64,000 nt of DNA from Arthrospira sp. PCC 9108 (GTDB lineage: Bacteria; Cyanobacteriota; Cyanobacteriia; Cyanobacteriales; Microcoleaceae): assembly GCA_016745315.1 (NCBI GenBank), contig CP066886.1:4836501-4900500 (forward strand), in the 5' to 3' direction. Made by a program: the position numbers and the translations under genes. The notes under the pieces were generated by a model, which worked only from the letters and a program-made list of their open reading frames with translations, was not told the DNA's origin and ran no database searches. Position 1 is the stretch's first letter. Each line of letters starts with the position of its first letter. Below, in pieces: positions 1 through 7,217 of the stretch.

Positions 1-39
1 CAAAAGACGGATGTTTCCTATATGGTTTAAAAAGAGACT

Positions 40-618
40 ATGACATCAGAGGAATATAGGGGCAATGGTTACGAGTTAAGTGATTTAAACGATGTAGAGG
101 ATATTACGCTTGATAAATTATCATCTCAATTAGAAATTTTCTGGAGAAATATCGATAACTGCAATCAATACAGCAAGGTCAAAAAACAACTACAGAAACA
201 CAAAAAAGATATCATTAACGCTAGGTTATCAAGTGAAATTATTGTCACCCATTCATTGATTTATCAATTATCTATCAATGAATCAATTAAACGCTTCAAT
301 GATTACTGGGATTTTGTTAATGAAAAAATCTTGACTATATCATCAGGTACTGAACAATTTTTAGACAGTTTTATCACTCAAGGTATTGAGGCAAAAATGA
401 AACAAAATAACCAGGCAATTAACGCGGGATGTCCTGAGTTAACCGAGGTTGTAACTGATATCGACCCGAAAGCGTTAAAAGAAGCCATTGAGAGAGCCAA
501 AACAGATGGATATCTTGATAGTCGCGTTAATGTTTCAGAGTTGACTAATCTAATGAAAAATAGAGGATATAATATGATTAATAAGAACAGCAAAAATGTT
601 TGGAAACACATCATATAG
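40..618 (+). CDS. Hypothetical protein, 192 aa
   Basis: I do not recognise this gene. The ORF opens with ATG after a purine-rich AAAGAGACT and encodes a soluble, Lys/Asn/Ile-rich protein with no signal peptide or membrane segment. The middle (about residues 45-110) looks helical. It heads five small same-strand ORFs (40-1811) with short gaps or overlaps, which suggests one transcript. The lack of any housekeeping similarity, the AT-rich codon use and the repeat-rich DNA that follows suggest an accessory element of plasmid, phage or integrative type; that is inference. Confidence 0.6.
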   Translation: MTSEEYRGNGYELSDLNDVEDITLDKLSSQLEIFWRNIDNCNQYSKVKKQLQKHKKDIINARLSSEIIVTHSLIYQLSINESIKRFNDYWDFVNEKILTISSGTEQFLDSFITQGIEAKMKQNNQAINAGCPELTEVVTDIDPKALKEAIERAKTDGYLDSRVNVSELTNLMKNRGYNMINKNSKNVWKHII

Positions 619-629
619 GAGACCAAAAA

Positions 630-854
630 ATGACTAAACCTCCCAACACAAATGCCATTATAAAGGCACGGTTTAAAACATTTAAACAAATGGTAGATAG
701 TACAGTCTACAACGCTAATAAAGAAGACGCTAAGGAAACGTTAATTTCAATAATGAATGATTGCGAGGTTGAGTTATCCTTAGCAGAAGCGAAAAAACAA
801 TTATCGCTCAAACAGCTTAATTATATTCAGCATTTACTAACCAAAATCGAATAA
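630..854 (+). CDS. Hypothetical protein, 74 aa
   Basis: Unrecognised small ORF. I chose ATG at 630 because TAGGAG sits about 9 bases upstream; an in-frame ATG at 600 lies inside the preceding gene and has no ribosome-binding site. The product is charged and mostly helical by composition, ending in a Leu/Lys-rich segment. It follows the 192-aa gene by 11 bases, so the two are probably co-transcribed. Confidence 0.6.
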   Translation: MTKPPNTNAIIKARFKTFKQMVDSTVYNANKEDAKETLISIMNDCEVELSLAEAKKQLSLKQLNYIQHLLTKIE

Positions 855-916
855 TTTAAACCCTTCCGAAATGACGTTAAACTATCACAACTTAACCACT
901 ATCAAAGGATAAAACC

Positions 917-1195
917 ATGTCAATCAAATTAAGTACACCCGGATTAAACGTAGTAGAATATAGCTACATGAGTAATCGATTAAATCCTAACGTTGTAGGA
1001 TTACTTGACTTAGTAGAACTTGCTATCACGCCTGAACAATTTGATGAAATTATCGAATGTATCCAAATCCACAGGCATTTTTTAAACGCGGAAATCGAGT
1101 TACTCAAAGGCATTGAAGCCTTGCTTAATGCAAAAATTACAGAACACAACAATAATCAAAATCACCCCGATAATGATGATCACAAGTTCAATTAA
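917..1195 (+). CDS. Hypothetical protein, 92 aa
   Basis: Unrecognised. ATG at 917 is preceded by AAAGGATAA, a plausible ribosome-binding site. The product is acidic in the middle (QFDEIIECI region) and ends in an Asn/His/Asp-rich tail that is probably disordered. No membrane segment is visible. It sits 62 bases after the 74-aa gene and 18 bases before the next, so it belongs to the same cluster. Confidence 0.6.
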   Translation: MSIKLSTPGLNVVEYSYMSNRLNPNVVGLLDLVELAITPEQFDEIIECIQIHRHFLNAEIELLKGIEALLNAKITEHNNNQNHPDNDDHKFN

Positions 1196-1213
1196 TCAAT
1201 AGGAAATAAAGCC

Positions 1214-1498
1214 ATGAATGAGTTTGAACAAGAAAAAATGATGGTTATTGCAGAAATGGCTAGGGAGATTTACATTCAAATGATGTCACGAGATATCTCC
1301 TATTCCAATCAGGATACTAGGGTGACATTAGCCGAAATATCTCATAACGCCGCTGTTGATTTTATGATGGTACACGAGAAATGGGTAGAATCTCAGTATC
1401 CAATTATTACTCGATTTGATTCAGGCATAATATCACCTGAATGCAACCTTAATGGTTATAACAGCGATATCCTACTGGGAGGTGATTTTCATGCCTAA
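1214..1498 (+). CDS. Hypothetical protein, 94 aa
   Basis: Unrecognised. AGGAAATAA precedes the ATG at 1214. The protein is Met-rich and acidic at the N-terminus, with a predicted helix (EQEKMMVIAEMAREIYIQM). The last 8 bases overlap the start of the next gene at 1491, a translational-coupling arrangement. Confidence 0.6.
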   Translation: MNEFEQEKMMVIAEMAREIYIQMMSRDISYSNQDTRVTLAEISHNAAVDFMMVHEKWVESQYPIITRFDSGIISPECNLNGYNSDILLGGDFHA

Positions 1499-1811
1499 GC
1501 TACTCCCGGTAGTCACACTAACAGGGTCTTACAAAGGGTTTCTGGTAGGTCATGGTAATATCTGTATCGAAGTAGGTTCTTTAGAATGGTTTAAATACCT
1601 AGAAACCCATAAATCCTTTTCAGTGGAGGTTAATGGTAAACGATTTACAGCGTGCAAAAAACTCTCAATCAATGGTTTTACCTACTGGAACCTCAAAGGG
1701 TGGGATGGTAGCGTCAATCATCACATTTACATAGGGAAAGCTGACCAAGTCACTGTAGATAAGTTAATAGACGTAGCTAACGCTATGATTGCTAAGTGCA
1801 GAACAACCTAA
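1491..1811 (+). CDS. Hypothetical protein, 106 aa
   Basis: Unrecognised. An in-frame ATG exists at 1452, but I prefer 1491 because GGGAGGTGAT lies just upstream of it, a strong ribosome-binding site placed inside the end of the preceding gene. The product looks like a small beta-rich protein with several aromatic residues (FKYLETHKSF, FTYWNLKGWDG). It is the last gene of the cluster; a terminator-like hairpin follows at 1850. Confidence 0.6.
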   Translation: MPKLLPVVTLTGSYKGFLVGHGNICIEVGSLEWFKYLETHKSFSVEVNGKRFTACKKLSINGFTYWNLKGWDGSVNHHIYIGKADQVTVDKLIDVANAMIAKCRTT

Positions 1812-1849
1812 ACCCTAACACCTAACAGCTACCCCAATAACTTAAATGG

Positions 1850-1876
1850 CCCCCTATGGTTTCTAACTGTAGGGGG
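1850..1876 (+). terminator. Terminator-like hairpin after the small-ORF cluster
   Basis: CCCCCTA (1850-1856) pairs with TAGGGGG (1870-1876) around a 13-base loop, and a T-rich tract (TATGTATTTTTT) follows from 1881. It lies 39 bases after the stop at 1811 and probably ends that transcript. Confidence 0.55.
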
Positions 1877-1894
1877 TGTCTATGTATTTTTTGC

Positions 1895-1922
1895 CAATAG
1901 GCCTATTGCAATAGGCCTATTG
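1895..1922. repeat. Perfect 14-bp palindrome present twice in tandem
   Basis: CAATAGGCCTATTG occurs at 1895-1908 and again at 1909-1922 with no gap. Each copy is a perfect dyad, so the whole 28 bp can also fold as one long dyad. Two adjacent dimeric-protein sites, or a site for a plasmid-type replication or partition protein, would look like this. No gene lies within 70 bases on either side. Confidence 0.6.
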
Positions 1923-2043
1923 AAAATTTATATGAATGCTTGCCTCTAATTTACCCACAATAAACACCCTAAGCCAAAACCTTAACCCGTCTATTAGGGG
2001 TACTGAGTTCCGCACGGGATGATTACCCCTATAAATTGGAGAC

Positions 2044-2151
2044 TTGTCTAGCAGTATGTAGGTATCGGTTTCGATGCGGAATCAATTCCCTAGGATTATG
2101 TGAATAACCGATGTCGCTGGTAAAGCAATTGTCTAGGATTATGTAGGTATC
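2044..2151. repeat. 23-bp direct repeats in the gene-free region 1812-2776
   Basis: A 23-bp motif containing TATGTAGGTATC occurs at 2044-2066 and 2129-2151 with 21 of 23 bases identical. A weaker relative (CTAGGATTATGTG) lies between them at about 2090. Spaced, near-identical repeats in a gene-free region beside small accessory ORFs fit recombinase or replication-protein sites; this is not shown. Further on, TTGTACATTGATA is repeated at about 2326 and 2350. I see no coding capacity in 1812-2776. Confidence 0.4.
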
Positions 2152-2418
2152 AGCGAGAGATGACGAAACAAGTCCCCAGTTGAAAAGTTGTTTAGGGGTA
2201 TCGGGTTGGTTCCGGTAGATGATAGTTCAGGTTTTGCGATCGCATTTTGTTGGTAGTGAGTAGGCTCCTCAATATTTCACCAATAATCTGACTCCCATAG
2301 GGAACCAGGTAGGCGGTCTGATATCTTTGTACATTGATAGGGGTATCGTTGTACATTGATAACCTAGTGGGTTCCCCCTACGGCTACCTACGGCTATCGT
2401 GTTGACTTGGAAGCATAT

Positions 2419-2551
2419 CCCCCCCTAACCGAAACAAGCACTATTGGGGAAACGAACGATGTGATAGCAGTCAATGGTGAGGAACGAACCGATAGGCTTG
2501 CCATTGACGGGTATCACAAGGGAGTTACCCTATCGGTGTTTGGTTAGGGGG
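2419..2551. ncRNA. Candidate structured RNA with nested stems and a pseudoknot
   Basis: Three sets of complementary segments interlock. Stem A: 2421-2435 (CCCCCTAACCGAAAC) with 2538-2551 (GTTTGGTTAGGGGG), one bulge. Stem B: 2461-2477 with 2501-2517, 15 of 17 pairs. Stem C: ACCGATAGG at 2488-2496, inside the loop of B, with CCTATCGGT at 2529-2537, outside B. C therefore forms a pseudoknot with B, all enclosed by A. Random DNA rarely does this. I do not recognise the family, and the transcribed strand is unknown. Confidence 0.5.
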
Positions 2552-2776
2552 AGATAGTAGGCATTTGACAGATTGATTAAGTTGTGCTTATTGATTAACC
2601 CGTCAATAATTAAGTTTTGTTGCTGAGGGATATGCGCTAATTGTCCCGTGTGCTAAGACTGAATGGAGTGCATTTTGAATGTAACAGTACGACTAACGGG
2701 TTAGTTAATTTCCTCCTATCGCAATAATGATAAGGGTTTAAGTTAATTGGAGATGTTGGGTACGAAACCCAACATC

Positions 2777-2923
2777 TTGGTTGGGTTTCACTGCGTTTCA
2801 CCCAACCTACAAGAGATTTGGCAACTTGGTTGGGTTTCACTGCGTTTCACCCAACCTACAAGAGATTTGGCAACTTGGTTGGGTTTCACTGCGTTTCACC
2901 CAACCTACAAGAGATTTAGCAAG
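2777..2923. repeat. Three tandem copies of a 49-bp palindromic repeat
   Basis: Units start at 2777, 2826 and 2875 and are nearly identical. Each contains GTTGGGT and ACCCAAC arms around TTTCACTGCGTTTC, so each can form a hairpin. The array lies just beyond the stop of the minus-strand gene 2933-3460 and may stabilise or end its message. Open frames across it are artefacts of the repeat. Confidence 0.75.
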
Positions 2924-2932
2924 CCCTCACCA

Positions 2933-3460
2933 CTAAATTAAACGATAAACAATTGACCCATCACTCTCACGATTATCCATGGTAATTAACTGCTGTATCA
3001 TCATTTCTTCTAACGTTTCCCTAACTTGTTGACTGCTTAAACAGGTTTCTATTACACAATCAGCTAGGGTGACTTCTCTGTTTCTTTTCATAAGTTTGAG
3101 CAGCTTCAGTTCAACATTATTTGCTGAGGGAAGATTGGCTGAATTATTCTGGTTTAAACCGCTATTTAGTTTCTTAGCTTGATTAACAGCCCGGACATTT
3201 TCAATAGTAGCAACCACAACATATATACCATATATACCTGCCACTAAGTCAAAAAATTCATCATCATCTTCCAAAGATGAATCTATCATCAATCCCAAAA
3301 ACGTTATCAAAATAACTATTCCAAATCCTTTAAATAAGGCTTTATAACGTCCGGTATAAATATAGCCAATCGGTAGAAAGAAAAAGGTCAATAATCCCGT
3401 AGCCCAAGCATTTTTATTAGCCAATTTGCTAATTCTTTCGGTATCTTGTGAGTCACTCAT
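2933..3460 (-). CDS. Membrane protein with TM2-like segments and a C-terminal winged-helix-like domain, 175 aa
   Basis: The start is ATG at 3460 with GAGGAA upstream; the longer frame begins with TTG and lacks support. Two hydrophobic segments follow (about residues 20-40, including FFFLPIGYIYTGRYK, and 45-65), then a third near 70-95. A Gln/Asn-rich linker leads to a C-terminal part of about 60 residues (LKLMKRNREVTLADCVIETCLSS) that resembles a small winged-helix fold. The combination suggests a membrane-anchored sensor or regulator, but no specific role can be assigned. The neighbour on the same strand is the NERD-helicase gene, 49 bases upstream. Confidence 0.7.
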   Translation of the reverse strand: MSDSQDTERISKLANKNAWATGLLTFFFLPIGYIYTGRYKALFKGFGIVILITFLGLMIDSSLEDDDEFFDLVAGIYGIYVVVATIENVRAVNQAKKLNSGLNQNNSANLPSANNVELKLLKLMKRNREVTLADCVIETCLSSQQVRETLEEMMIQQLITMDNRESDGSIVYRLI

Positions 3461-3509
3461 AATCAATTCCTCAATTTTAGATGATTATAGTTAGGGCATA
3501 GGAAGGGGA

Positions 3510-5375
3510 CTAAGCTACCACTAAGCGATCGCACATCTTCAACTCTCTCAGGAAATCAAAATAACCTGATCCAAATAGATATAACACATCCTGAGCGCGG
3601 GTCATTGCCACATAAAATTCCCGGCGAGCCTTTGCTTTTTCACCCACACCAAACTGCTGCACCCACGGGATAATTACAGCTTTGAACTCTAAACCCAAAG
3701 CTGATTTACCAGTAACCACCCTGACACCAGGATGACTAGAACAGTAGTTAATTTTGTGGTCATGTTTATTATCATTCACCCAAAAAACTCCCATTCCGAT
3801 ATGGTCTAGGGTTTTAATTAGATGCTCAAAAGATTGACTCTCATTTGTTCCCTTATAGCGGTAAATCACAGCAATCTCATGAGGTTTATATCCCTCATTT
3901 ACTAACTTCTTAATAGTGTCAATTACACCATTAATTTCATCCATACGGTTTGGTTTGATATGAAGCTGTGGTATCTTACCATGTCTAACTGCTGCCAAGG
4001 GTTCTACCACAGGAAATGTCTCATCTTCCAGTTCATCATCTTCTGCTGAAGATAGATCACAAACCATAGCCCATGCTAACTGTAATATTTCCTCAGTATT
4101 CCGGTAGTTTTGGGTAAGTTTTCGCATCCTCCCCTTTGCTTTCACTCCCACAGATTTCCAGGTAAACTTATGTCGGCGATAAATACTCTGGGAACGGTCG
4201 GATACAATTACTAAATCGCCATCTTCTGGGTCTTTGAGAGCCGCCGTACAGCATTCAAACCACTTAGGATGGAAAGTATGACCTTCATCTATTAAGATGG
4301 CATCCCACCTGTCATCGCTGGGAATTTTTTGCAGTGCATTTAACAGCCTAGTACCCATTTCATAGTCGTATATATCGTCGTCTTTAAAATGGTTAGGATT
4401 GGGTAGACCTCTGAGGACGGATTTTGCCCAAGCATGGAAGTGCATAACTTCAATGCGTCGGTGATATAAAAGGTTATAGTCTTCTTTGATGAGCGATCGC
4501 AAATAAGATGCCAAAGCAACATTATAGCAGAGAATTAGGACTTTCGTATCTGTCCAACCTCCCGCTAAAATTTTAGCGCGACTGAGAAGAATCAAAGTTT
4601 TGCCACTACCTGCGACTCCCGAAAATAGTCGATGACCGGAATTTAAAGAACGCGCCAATTGTTCCTGGCGATAATCGAGAGTTGTCAGAATAATAGCATC
4701 CGGCTTAACCAGTTTACCTTCCGGGACACTGCTAGGTTTAGCTGGTTCTTGTCTAACCTGAGCTTCTGGGTGAATTACCCCTCGAATAGTATTAATTTGG
4801 TCATCTTCTAAATCTGCAAATTTAAATCGGACGGTAAACATGGCTTCCAGGCGTTTAATCAGCGCCCTTTCTCCGATTTCTTGCCATGTCATCAGTTCAT
4901 CTTTGTAGCAGACCTGTGGCTTTTCTAGTAAGGCATAAATATGATTTTCCCGCGCCTGTGCTTCTGTGATATTAGTCATCACTGCACCGACACCGATAGG
5001 ACATACCAACTTACCTTGATAATCTCCATCATCTTGGCACAGGATAGAATAGCCTTTAAGTTTGGAAAGCAGAGCATCTAGGTAGCCTTTCGCTTGTCTC
5101 ATAGGAGACTGACAATGCTCTAATTGACCGTCTTGTTCAATATGAAAGAAAAAACTATCTGCTTTGTGGATTTGTTTAACTGACCACCCCTTAACTTCTA
5201 GTATCAGTAAACCGAAGCTGGGACTAAGGATCATAAAATCGGGGTAAAATCCGCTGGTAATGGGTTCATAGTAAACAAAGAAGTCGTCAGGTAGTTCATC
5301 CCGCAACAAGCGGAACAGCATTTTTTCTCCTTTGCTGGCTTTCGATGGGATTGAATCAGGGATGACTAATGCCAT
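3510..5375 (-). CDS. NERD-domain superfamily I (UvrD/Rep-like) DNA helicase, 621 aa
   Basis: The N-terminal 120 residues form a NERD (nuclease-related) domain: E..LFRLL, then YPDFMIL and LLILEVKGW, matching the D...ExK catalytic pattern. Helicase motifs follow: Walker A GVAGSGKT, Walker B-like ILIDEGH, motif III VVSDRSQS, motif IV LTQNYRN, motif V VVTGKSALGLEFKAVI and motif VI FYVAMTRAQDVLY. NERD-helicase fusions are thought to act on DNA in repair or defence against invading DNA. The ORF is intact, with ATG at 5375. It sits next to an accessory region and a small membrane protein gene on the same strand. Confidence 0.88.
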   Translation of the reverse strand: MALVIPDSIPSKASKGEKMLFRLLRDELPDDFFVYYEPITSGFYPDFMILSPSFGLLILEVKGWSVKQIHKADSFFFHIEQDGQLEHCQSPMRQAKGYLDALLSKLKGYSILCQDDGDYQGKLVCPIGVGAVMTNITEAQARENHIYALLEKPQVCYKDELMTWQEIGERALIKRLEAMFTVRFKFADLEDDQINTIRGVIHPEAQVRQEPAKPSSVPEGKLVKPDAIILTTLDYRQEQLARSLNSGHRLFSGVAGSGKTLILLSRAKILAGGWTDTKVLILCYNVALASYLRSLIKEDYNLLYHRRIEVMHFHAWAKSVLRGLPNPNHFKDDDIYDYEMGTRLLNALQKIPSDDRWDAILIDEGHTFHPKWFECCTAALKDPEDGDLVIVSDRSQSIYRRHKFTWKSVGVKAKGRMRKLTQNYRNTEEILQLAWAMVCDLSSAEDDELEDETFPVVEPLAAVRHGKIPQLHIKPNRMDEINGVIDTIKKLVNEGYKPHEIAVIYRYKGTNESQSFEHLIKTLDHIGMGVFWVNDNKHDHKINYCSSHPGVRVVTGKSALGLEFKAVIIPWVQQFGVGEKAKARREFYVAMTRAQDVLYLFGSGYFDFLRELKMCDRLVVA

Positions 5376-5807
5376 GGTTGATGAGCTAAGATGACCTGAA
5401 TAGCAGCCTTGAGCTTTTGAGTAAATTTGCTTGTCGCCGCACTGATAAACTCAGTATAAAGCAATTCCTACGATTTCACAATGGGTTTACTTAACTTCAT
5501 GATTGAGTGTTCGTCAGTGTCAGTAATTTAACGGATTAACTACTAACAGCTACCATGGGGAGCCTTTTCTCCTCCAGAGAAATGACAGGAGGTTGTTTGG
5601 TGAATGTTCTCCGTGGAGGCGGTTACATCTGCGATTAAGCAGGAGAATGGGGAGTAAAATTGTAAGTGTCAATTATACAGAATAGTTTGTTCTCTTGGCG
5701 ATCGCATCTGAGAGGGAGGGAGGTCAAATAGATAGAATTGAGACTCCCCTGATTGGGGTGTGGCACATTCCTCAATAATGAGGAATGTTAAGCCAAGTTT
5801 TCACGGA
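5376..5807. other. Gene-free spacer with a strong hairpin
   Basis: No credible gene is visible. ACATTCCTC (5765-5773) and GAGGAATGT (5780-5788) form a perfect 9-bp stem with a 6-base loop just beyond the stop of the minus-strand gene 5808-6368. It lacks a clear T-run on that strand, so it may be a transcript-end structure rather than a canonical terminator. A HIP1-like GCGATCGC lies at about 5699. Confidence 0.5.
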
Positions 5808-6368
5808 TTAAGAAAGATCGACAATATTTGCCCACTTAGCAAACGAGGGAGGAAAGAAATTTACCTCATAGCCTGAATCTTCCCATTCTTTGACCCACAG
5901 AGGGATTTTACCCCCATCAGGAGTTGAAGCAAATAACCGGGCTTTGTTCTCCACGATATAAAATATCTGTTTGAGAGTGTCTCCCTTGTCTAAAGCATCA
6001 CTCAGGATTTCGTCTAACTCCGGGGGGACTCGCTTAACCCTTGTTTTGTCGTCCTCGACCCAAACCAGTTTTAAAGATTTGAGGTCGCGCGGACCCAGGT
6101 TGGTTTTAAAATAAACCCGTTTCAGGGTAGCCACGGGAGCTAAACTTCTTTCTATCCTTCTGATTTGCTGGAGTCTCAGAAAGTGCCATTCTGCTAAACG
6201 TAGTCTTTCTTCCGGTGAAATAACCCCTTTACTGGTAGCGTGTTTAAGACCATATTTAGCTTGGGAACATCCGAGGTTAGCCAGCAGATGGATTAACTCT
6301 CGTTCTTTTGGTGTGGCTTGTCGCCTCACTAAATTATGGGTCGGTTGCCGTCTTGTTTTAGTATCCAT
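5808..6368 (-). CDS. Hypothetical protein, 186 aa
   Basis: I do not recognise this protein. It starts with ATG at 6368, has a basic N-terminus (TKTRRQPTHNLVRRQATPKER), a helical middle rich in Arg/Leu and no membrane segments or signal peptide. The last 50 residues are aromatic-rich (PLWVKEWEDSGYEVNFFPPSF). The basic start could contact nucleic acid, which is speculation. Codon use matches the genome and the frame is intact. It stands alone, with gene-free DNA on both sides. Confidence 0.65.
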   Translation of the reverse strand: MDTKTRRQPTHNLVRRQATPKERELIHLLANLGCSQAKYGLKHATSKGVISPEERLRLAEWHFLRLQQIRRIERSLAPVATLKRVYFKTNLGPRDLKSLKLVWVEDDKTRVKRVPPELDEILSDALDKGDTLKQIFYIVENKARLFASTPDGGKIPLWVKEWEDSGYEVNFFPPSFAKWANIVDLS

Positions 6369-6989
6369 CTCAATTGGTTCGCTGCTGACGATGATAAAAT
6401 CTGGGTGAAACTATTCAGTTTTCAGTAAGACTGGATTAACTTTGGTGTGTTGAAATCGATATTTCCCATCATGGCGATCGCTCCTGACTTTTTACAGTCT
6501 ATCAGTACCGGGGTACGACATTAATTTTTCAGCCAGAGTCACTTAGCTACCACTGAGAAATAGGATCTTGATTTTGGGGAGTTGGACAGGAACAAAACCA
6601 AGCATGGCGGGGATTTTTCCGGTTAATGGTCTATAAAACAGCTATCCCACTTTCAGAAAAAGCGGGTGATTGCAATAGACCCCTTGAAATCTCCAAAACC
6701 GACCTGTAATAATTAATACAGACTCGCAAACCTTGATTGGTCGGTAACAGGAATTGAGCTTGTCCGTAGTGTCCGTGAGTTGTCCACTCAAATCCGACCT
6801 GATTCCCCTAGTTCAGGGGGTCGGGCGGATAGGAAATCTACCAAAGTTATCCGAAAGTTTATCGATCATTAGGGTGTTTTTTCATCAGGGTGCATTTCCT
6901 TTACTCAAAACATCTATCATCATTCTACCTCAGCCAGAGAGGGTTGCTCTCATGCTTTGAGGCGATTAGTTTCGATGACCCACTGTTCT
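6369..6989. other. Gene-free spacer upstream of a strong terminator
   Basis: I find no credible protein gene here; short frames lack ribosome-binding sites and protein-like composition. Because an intrinsic terminator follows at 6990 with no ORF leading into it, an untranslated RNA may be encoded in the right half on the + strand. I could not match it to 6S RNA, tmRNA, RNase P RNA or a tRNA by eye. Confidence 0.35.
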
Positions 6990-7024
6990 CACCGGAAGCC
7001 AAAAGCATTCCGGTGCGTTTTTTT
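6990..7024 (+). terminator. Intrinsic terminator with no upstream ORF
   Basis: CACCGGAA (6990-6997) pairs with TTCCGGTG (7008-7015) around GCCAAAAGCA, followed by CG and seven T residues (7018-7024). This is a textbook Rho-independent terminator on the + strand, and it ends no protein gene that I can see. Confidence 0.75.
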
Positions 7025-7078
7025 GTGCCCATTTTGGTTGCTGAGAGTTTCCTTTACCAAATCTTTACAATAGGGGGC

Positions 7079-7107
7079 TTGACCCCTCATAGCAAAAAGG
7101 CTATATT
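7079..7107 (+). promoter_or_regulatory. Sigma-70-type promoter
   Basis: TTGACC at 7079-7084 and TATATT at 7102-7107 are separated by exactly 17 bases. Transcription would start near 7114. It lies about 30 bases upstream of a short hairpin with a long T-run and about 110 bases upstream of the ATG of the glycosyltransferase gene. Confidence 0.7.
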
Positions 7108-7113
7108 GTGTTA

Positions 7114-7170
7114 TGTAGATGCACCCTGATGGTAGAGAGAGTTGCTCAGGCAGTTCTCTCTTTTTTTTTG
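7114..7170 (+). ncRNA. Predicted short RNA or attenuator leader, about 57 nt
   Basis: From the promoter start near 7114, the transcript runs into GAGAGA, a loop, TCTCTC and about nine T residues (to 7169-7170), a strong terminator. The product would be a small RNA of 55-60 nt. The terminator lies 48 bases before the ATG at 7218, so an alternative is a transcription attenuator for that gene. I looked for the Yfr1 core and did not find it, so no family is assigned. Confidence 0.5.
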
Positions 7171-7217
7171 TCCCGTTTCCTGGACTGTGGCAGAATACTA
7201 CTCTGGTAGCCTCAAAT

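Noticed and set aside
378..689. 103-residue minus-strand ORF
   Set aside because: It is the reverse frame of two better-supported small genes with ribosome-binding sites.
2637..2941. ORFs across the 49-bp repeats
   Set aside because: They consist of translated repeats and have no start signals.
6754..7129. Two ORFs before the glycosyltransferase
   Set aside because: They cross a strong terminator and promoter and show no ribosome-binding site or family features.
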